Positions 13,778 to 16,691 of a DNA stretch of 16,691 nt are shown one piece after another. Made by a program: the position numbers and the translations under genes. Location of the stretch: positions 1 to 16,691 of the forward strand of contig DATDRW010000040.1 of NCBI GenBank assembly GCA_035291545.1, read 5' to 3'. The notes under the pieces were generated by a model, which searched no databases, was not told the origin of the DNA, and saw only the letters and a list, made by a program, of their open reading frames with translations. The DNA is from UBA11373 sp035291545 (GTDB lineage: Bacteria > Actinomycetota > Acidimicrobiia > Spongiisociales > UBA11373). How positions within the stretch are numbered: position 1 is the stretch's first letter; every line of letters starts with the position of its first letter.

Positions 13778-14382
13778 CGCAGCAGTGCTTCCGCGAGGGC
13801 GAGATCCTCCGGATGGGTGATCTTCAGATTGCCGCTCTCTCCGGCCACGACCACGACGCTACCGCCGTGGCGTTCGACGAGTTGGGCATCGTCGGTCGCC
13901 TCCTCATCGTCGGCGGTGTGGGCAGCACGGAGTACGGCGACCGAGAACCCCTGTGGCGTCTGCACGGCAACCAGGCCGTCCCGGGACACGGTCTCCACCA
14001 CCCGCTCCCCGGCGATCCGCTTGAGCGTGTCGCCGACGGCGATGGCCGGGATCACCGCGTCGACGTCGCCGACGGCGAGCCGCGCCGCCACCGCCCGCAC
14101 CAACCCCGCGGTGGCCAGAGGCCGCGCCGCGTCGTGCACGAGAACGTGGGTGGCCTCAGCCGGAAGCGCCGCCAGACCGGCGGCGACCGAGTCGCGGCGG
14201 CGGAGGCCTCCGGGAATCCCGCCGGGCACCGGCCCGACGACGACGACCGCGATCGCGCCCCCGCCGATGAGGGCGTCGGCCGCCCACTTCCACAGGGGGA
14301 CGCCGCCGAGGACGAGACCGGCCTTGGGACCACCGAAGCGCTCTCCCCGCCCGGCGGCAACGACGATGCCGAAGAGGTTCAC
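13774..14382 (-). CDS. ispD: 2-C-methyl-D-erythritol 4-phosphate cytidylyltransferase
   Basis: MEP-pathway enzyme that makes CDP-ME from MEP and CTP, one step before IspE and two before IspF. It is 202 aa, at the short end for the family (~220-235). Nucleotidyltransferase motifs are present: IVVAAGRGERFGGPKAGLVL (6-24, the glycine-rich CTP loop with Lys20), HVLVHDAARPL (79-89), GDTLKRI, RDGLVAVQTPQGF (134-146), the TDDAQLVERHG acid region, and NLKITHPEDLALAE (185-198) with the conserved Lys187. The GTG start overlaps the stop of the PIN/TRAM gene by 4 nt (GTGA), and ispF follows with another 4-nt overlap. The three genes are probably translated in a coupled way. Confidence 0.96.
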   Translation of the reverse strand: MNLFGIVVAAGRGERFGGPKAGLVLGGVPLWKWAADALIGGGAIAVVVVGPVPGGIPGGLRRRDSVAAGLAALPAEATHVLVHDAARPLATAGLVRAVAARLAVGDVDAVIPAIAVGDTLKRIAGERVVETVSRDGLVAVQTPQGFSVAVLRAAHTADDEEATDDAQLVERHGGSVVVVAGESGNLKITHPEDLALAEALLR

Positions 14383-15434
14383 GCCGCCCGTTTGGCGAAC
14401 AACAGGCGACCGATCGAGGTGCGCAGCGCCCCGGCGATCTCGATCTCGATGGTCCGGCCCACCAGCGATGCCGCGTCTTCGATCACCACCATGGTGCCGT
14501 CGTCGAGGTACCCAACCCCCTGGCCGGGTTCGGTTCCGGTCTTCTCAACCACGAGGGACACCACATCCCCGGCCATCGGCCCGCTGCGCAGCGACTCGCC
14601 GATCGCCTGCGGGTCGAGGATCTCGATGCCGCGCAATCCGGCGGCCTTGGCGAGATTGTGATCGGTGGTGACCAGCGTGGCGCCCTGGTCCTCGGCGAGG
14701 GCGAGCAGTTTGGCGTCGACCTCGGGGTGGCCGGGAAACGTGCGTTCGTCGACGGTCGTGTGGACACCCGTCACCGCGGACAGTGCGTCGAGGACATCGA
14801 GGCCGCGCCGCCCCCTTCTCCGCCGGTGCACCTGCCCGCTGTCGGCGATGCCCTGCAGCTCGTCGACCACAAAGCCAGGAAGGATGATCTCTCCGCGGAG
14901 CAGTCCGCCCCGGGCGAGTTCGAGGATCCTCCCATCGATTGCCGCGGAGGTGTCGACGACGTAGCGGCGACCGCCCGTCTCCGTGGGACGCGTCGGACGG
15001 CGGGTGGCGAGACCGGCCGCGGCGAGGAGATCTTCGGACCGCGCGGTGAAGACCCTGGCTCCGACCGATGCCAGCACGATGACGAACAATGCCCCCAGCG
15101 GCCATCCCAGCACCTCGGGGAGCAGGAAGATTGCGGGAATCGCAGCAACCGCGCCGACGAGCAGGCCGGCGACGAAACCGAAAGCCCCGGCGAACAGTTG
15201 CGCTCCCGTGGTGCGATCGGCGACGGCGGGAACGCGATCGATCCCTCGCCGGATCAGCCGGCCGATGAGGCCCCCGGCGACGTAGCCGATCCCGGCGCCG
15301 AGCATCGCTCCGAAGACGGCGGCGCTTTCGGGGTCGGTTGCCGCCTCGGTCCAGCCGGGCGCGGCGCGCCCGATCGAGAATCCGGCGGCGGTGGCGGCGA
15401 GGGTTACGACGAGGCGTACGGCTTCGATGACCAT
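14379..15434 (-). CDS. Membrane PIN-TRAM domain protein (YacL-like)
   Basis: A 351-aa membrane-anchored predicted RNase. Residues 1-130 hold about four hydrophobic segments (for example VRLVVTLAATAAGFSIG and FGFVAGLLVGAVAAIPAIFL). A PIN domain follows (~157-275) with the acidic residues of the family: Asp161 in RRYVVDTSAAIDGRI, Glu192 in VVDELQ, Asp213 in GLDVLD, and Asp258 in LVTTDHNLAKAAG. A C-terminal TRAM domain (~283-345) runs from GDVVSLVVEKTGTEPGQGVG to the Arg/Lys-rich end and would bind RNA. This is the YacL/PilT N-terminus arrangement often found next to carD and ispD. The RNA target is unknown. It starts 7 nt after the carD stop and overlaps ispD by 4 nt. Confidence 0.9.
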   Translation of the reverse strand: MVIEAVRLVVTLAATAAGFSIGRAAPGWTEAATDPESAAVFGAMLGAGIGYVAGGLIGRLIRRGIDRVPAVADRTTGAQLFAGAFGFVAGLLVGAVAAIPAIFLLPEVLGWPLGALFVIVLASVGARVFTARSEDLLAAAGLATRRPTRPTETGGRRYVVDTSAAIDGRILELARGGLLRGEIILPGFVVDELQGIADSGQVHRRRRGRRGLDVLDALSAVTGVHTTVDERTFPGHPEVDAKLLALAEDQGATLVTTDHNLAKAAGLRGIEILDPQAIGESLRSGPMAGDVVSLVVEKTGTEPGQGVGYLDDGTMVVIEDAASLVGRTIEIEIAGALRTSIGRLLFAKRAA

Positions 15435-15441
15435 GCCGTGC

Positions 15442-16338
15442 TCACTCCTCCTCGTCGCTATCCACCCTCGGGAGAGACTTGTCGAGGCGCTTCATAGCGT
15501 CTTCTTCGGACAGTTCGAGTGCAAACCGAAGCTCGGATGCGAGGATCAGGCGGGCTTTCGACAGCATTCGCTTCAGTGCCGGGGAGATTCCCTTGGTCTG
15601 CTGGGCGAAGGTCAGGTCACGAACCACCTCTGCGACCTGATAGATGTCACCGCTGTTGATCTTCTCGGTGAGGAGCTTGTACCAGCGGCTCCAGTTCGCG
15701 CCCGCTTCCTCGGGTTCGGTGCGGAATACCGCGAGCACCCGTCGGGCTGCCGTCTTGGATATGACCGGCCGAACGCCGAGGTCGACGGCGCGGCTTGCGG
15801 GCACCCGGAGGATCAGCTGGTCGATGGCCACCTGGAGGACGAAGAACTGCTGCCTCTTGCCGTCGAACTCCCGCTTCTCGGTGGCGACGATCGTGGCCGC
15901 ACCGTGGTGGGGATAGACGACCTTGTCCCCCCTCTTGAAGGGAGACGGCAGTCGACGCGCCGGGGCGGCCGGGGCGGGTGCCACCCGTTTCGTCGGTGCG
16001 GTGCGCTTCGCCGGAAGGGGTCGCCCGGCCGGGGTTCTTGCGGTGCGAGCCGACCCCCTCTTCGCCGGGGCGGCCTTCCTCGACGGGCCGGCCTTCTTCG
16101 CCGGGCCGGATCGCTTGGCAGGGGCCGCCTTCCTCGACGGAGCAGCCTTCCTCGACCGGCCGGCCCTCTTCGCCGGCGCGGATCGCTTGGCAGGTGCCTT
16201 TGTCGTGCGCGCCGGCGCCCTCTTCGCCGCTGCTACGGCGCGGGCGGTGGACTTCCGGGAGGCCTGCTTCTTCCCGGCGGCCGTGGAGCGCGCCGTCGTG
16301 CGCTTCTGTTTCGACGCGGAAAGCTTCTTCGCGGTCAT
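15442..16338 (-). CDS. carD: CarD-type RNA polymerase regulator with H1-like N-terminal tail
   Basis: The C-terminal part (~134-298) is a full CarD/CdnL protein. It has the RNAP beta-binding RID domain (FKRGDKVVYPHHGAATIVAT to the VISKTAARRVLAVF region). The DNA-binding helical domain contains NWSRWYKLLTEKINSGDIYQ, VAEVVRDL and KRMLSKARLILASEL, with the Trp216 (NWSRWY) that contacts the promoter near -10. CarD stabilises the open complex, notably at rRNA promoters. Unlike the ~160-aa mycobacterial protein, this one has ~133 extra N-terminal residues rich in Lys, Ala, Pro, Arg and Ser in loose repeats (RKAAPSRKAAPAKR, KKAGPSRKAAPAKR), like eukaryotic histone H1 tails. The ATG at 16338 is chosen because upstream codons are repeat-derived. 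It heads the carD-PIN/TRAM-ispDF run. Confidence 0.93.
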   Translation of the reverse strand: MTAKKLSASKQKRTTARSTAAGKKQASRKSTARAVAAAKRAPARTTKAPAKRSAPAKRAGRSRKAAPSRKAAPAKRSGPAKKAGPSRKAAPAKRGSARTARTPAGRPLPAKRTAPTKRVAPAPAAPARRLPSPFKRGDKVVYPHHGAATIVATEKREFDGKRQQFFVLQVAIDQLILRVPASRAVDLGVRPVISKTAARRVLAVFRTEPEEAGANWSRWYKLLTEKINSGDIYQVAEVVRDLTFAQQTKGISPALKRMLSKARLILASELRFALELSEEDAMKRLDKSLPRVDSDEEE

Positions 16339-16364
16339 GCCTCGGAAGGGGACGGGAAGCAATG

Positions 16365-16370
16365 AGTGTA
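16365..16370 (-). promoter_or_regulatory. -10 element of the carD promoter
   Basis: TACACT on the minus strand fits TANNNT, 26 nt upstream of the carD ATG. No -35 match exists at the usual spacing, where the repeat hairpin lies instead. No strong Shine-Dalgarno precedes the ATG. Confidence 0.4.
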
Positions 16371-16378
16371 CCGCAGAA

Positions 16379-16427
16379 GGTCGGGCCTGCGGCCCTCCCG
16401 CAATTCGCAATTCGCAATTCGCCAGAA
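16379..16427. repeat. Hairpin plus GCAATTC heptad module upstream of carD
   Basis: GGTC, then the hairpin GGGCC-TGC-GGCCC (16383-16395), TCCC, then GCAATTC three times (16400-16420) and GCCAGAA. This is the same order and nearly the same sequence as 3959-4007, 12.4 kb away. Confidence 0.87.
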
Positions 16428-16432
16428 CCAGG

Positions 16433-16509
16433 CGCAATGGGCGATGTGCGATGGGCAATACCGCGTGCGAGTTGGTTACTCGTTACCAGTTCCCCGTCAC
16501 CCGTTACGG
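16433..16509. repeat. Degenerate heptads, including five GTTACNC-type units
   Basis: Units GGGCGAT, GTGCGAT and GGGCAAT run in register from 16439. Then GTTACTC, GTTACCA, GTTCCCC, GTCACCC and GTTACGG tile 16475-16509 without gaps. Confidence 0.72.
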
Positions 16510-16522
16510 CGACGGACGGGAG

Positions 16523-16691
16523 TCTTGCGGGAAGCGGGCAGCGATTCTTACGGGCAACGGGAAACGGGAAACGGTCTTGCGGGAAGCGGGCAGCGGGCAG
16601 CGGACAGCGGACAGCGATTCTTACGGGAAACGGGCAACGGTCTTGCGGGAAGCGGGTAGCGGGCAGCGGACAGCGATTCTTACGGGAAACG
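16523..16691. repeat. Higher-order heptad repeat running off the window
   Basis: Superunits start with TCTTGCGG at 16523, 16575 and 16641. Each holds an AGCGGGC-type heptad block, the link ATTCTTACGG, and a GGGAAAC-type heptad block. The first two are 52 and 66 bp long, differing by exactly two heptads; the third is cut by the window end. No ORF here is credible: the open frame at 16366-16659 is low-complexity repeat. Confidence 0.9.

Noticed and set aside
16339..16458. Extended start of carD
   Set aside because: The extra 40 residues are translated from the GCAATTC module and the promoter region.
16379..16691. CRISPR array
   Set aside because: Units are 7 bp and directly tandem, with no unique 30-40 bp spacers and no cas genes nearby.

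Overview
The window is about 70% G+C and dense with genes, with GTG starts and several leaderless-looking promoters. This fits a high-GC actinobacterium. The carD - PIN/TRAM - ispD - ispF - cysS - rlmB order, with DUF3263, LppM and DUF6777 proteins nearby, points to Actinomycetota, perhaps an uncultured Acidimicrobiia-like lineage. That class assignment is inferred from gene content only.

Left part (1-5361). A 5'-complete but C-terminally truncated acyl-CoA dehydrogenase (minus) sits downstream of a membrane-anchored DUF6777-like protein (minus). That gene is divergent from an EamA transporter (plus), and a 23-bp near-perfect palindrome lies between them. A receiver-like hypothetical protein (minus) converges on EamA, with the two stop codons abutting. 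A repeat-filled gap then leads to an LppM-type lipoprotein and a degenerate HAD-like protein (both plus). A strong terminator hairpin lies just inside the HAD-like frame.

Middle (5351-10772). A tightly coupled minus-strand run reads DUF3263 -> AI-2E-type membrane protein -> M64-like secreted metallopeptidase -> AlaX alanyl-tRNA editing protein -> CvpA-CAP fusion. Junctions are 4-nt overlaps or short gaps, except that about 105 nt encoding an uninitiated signal peptide separate AI-2E from the peptidase's first canonical start. An orphan Flp-type pilin and tRNA-Thr(UGU) follow on the plus strand.

Right (10870-16691). The minus-strand cluster is carD, PIN/TRAM, ispD, ispF, cysS, rlmB. As I recall it, apart from the PIN/TRAM gene this is the order in Mycobacterium. 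CarD carries an unusual N-terminal Lys/Ala/Pro-rich, histone H1-like tail of about 130 residues.

The main unexplained signal is a family of intergenic repeats whose arrays have a 7-bp period but a different heptamer at each site: GCAATTC, CGCCCGT/GGGCGAC, TGCCATC, GTTACNC, GGGAAAC and AGCGGGC. Several share one architecture: a GC-rich hairpin, often with the loop TGC, on the gene side and the heptad array on the far side. At three minus-strand genes the module begins only a few bases upstream of a TANNNT -10 element. One array supplies the C-terminal codons of ispF. Another forms a higher-order repeat that runs off the right edge of the window. They resemble in principle the heptanucleotide STRR repeats of cyanobacteria, but the sequences and the hairpin-plus-promoter arrangement here are their own.
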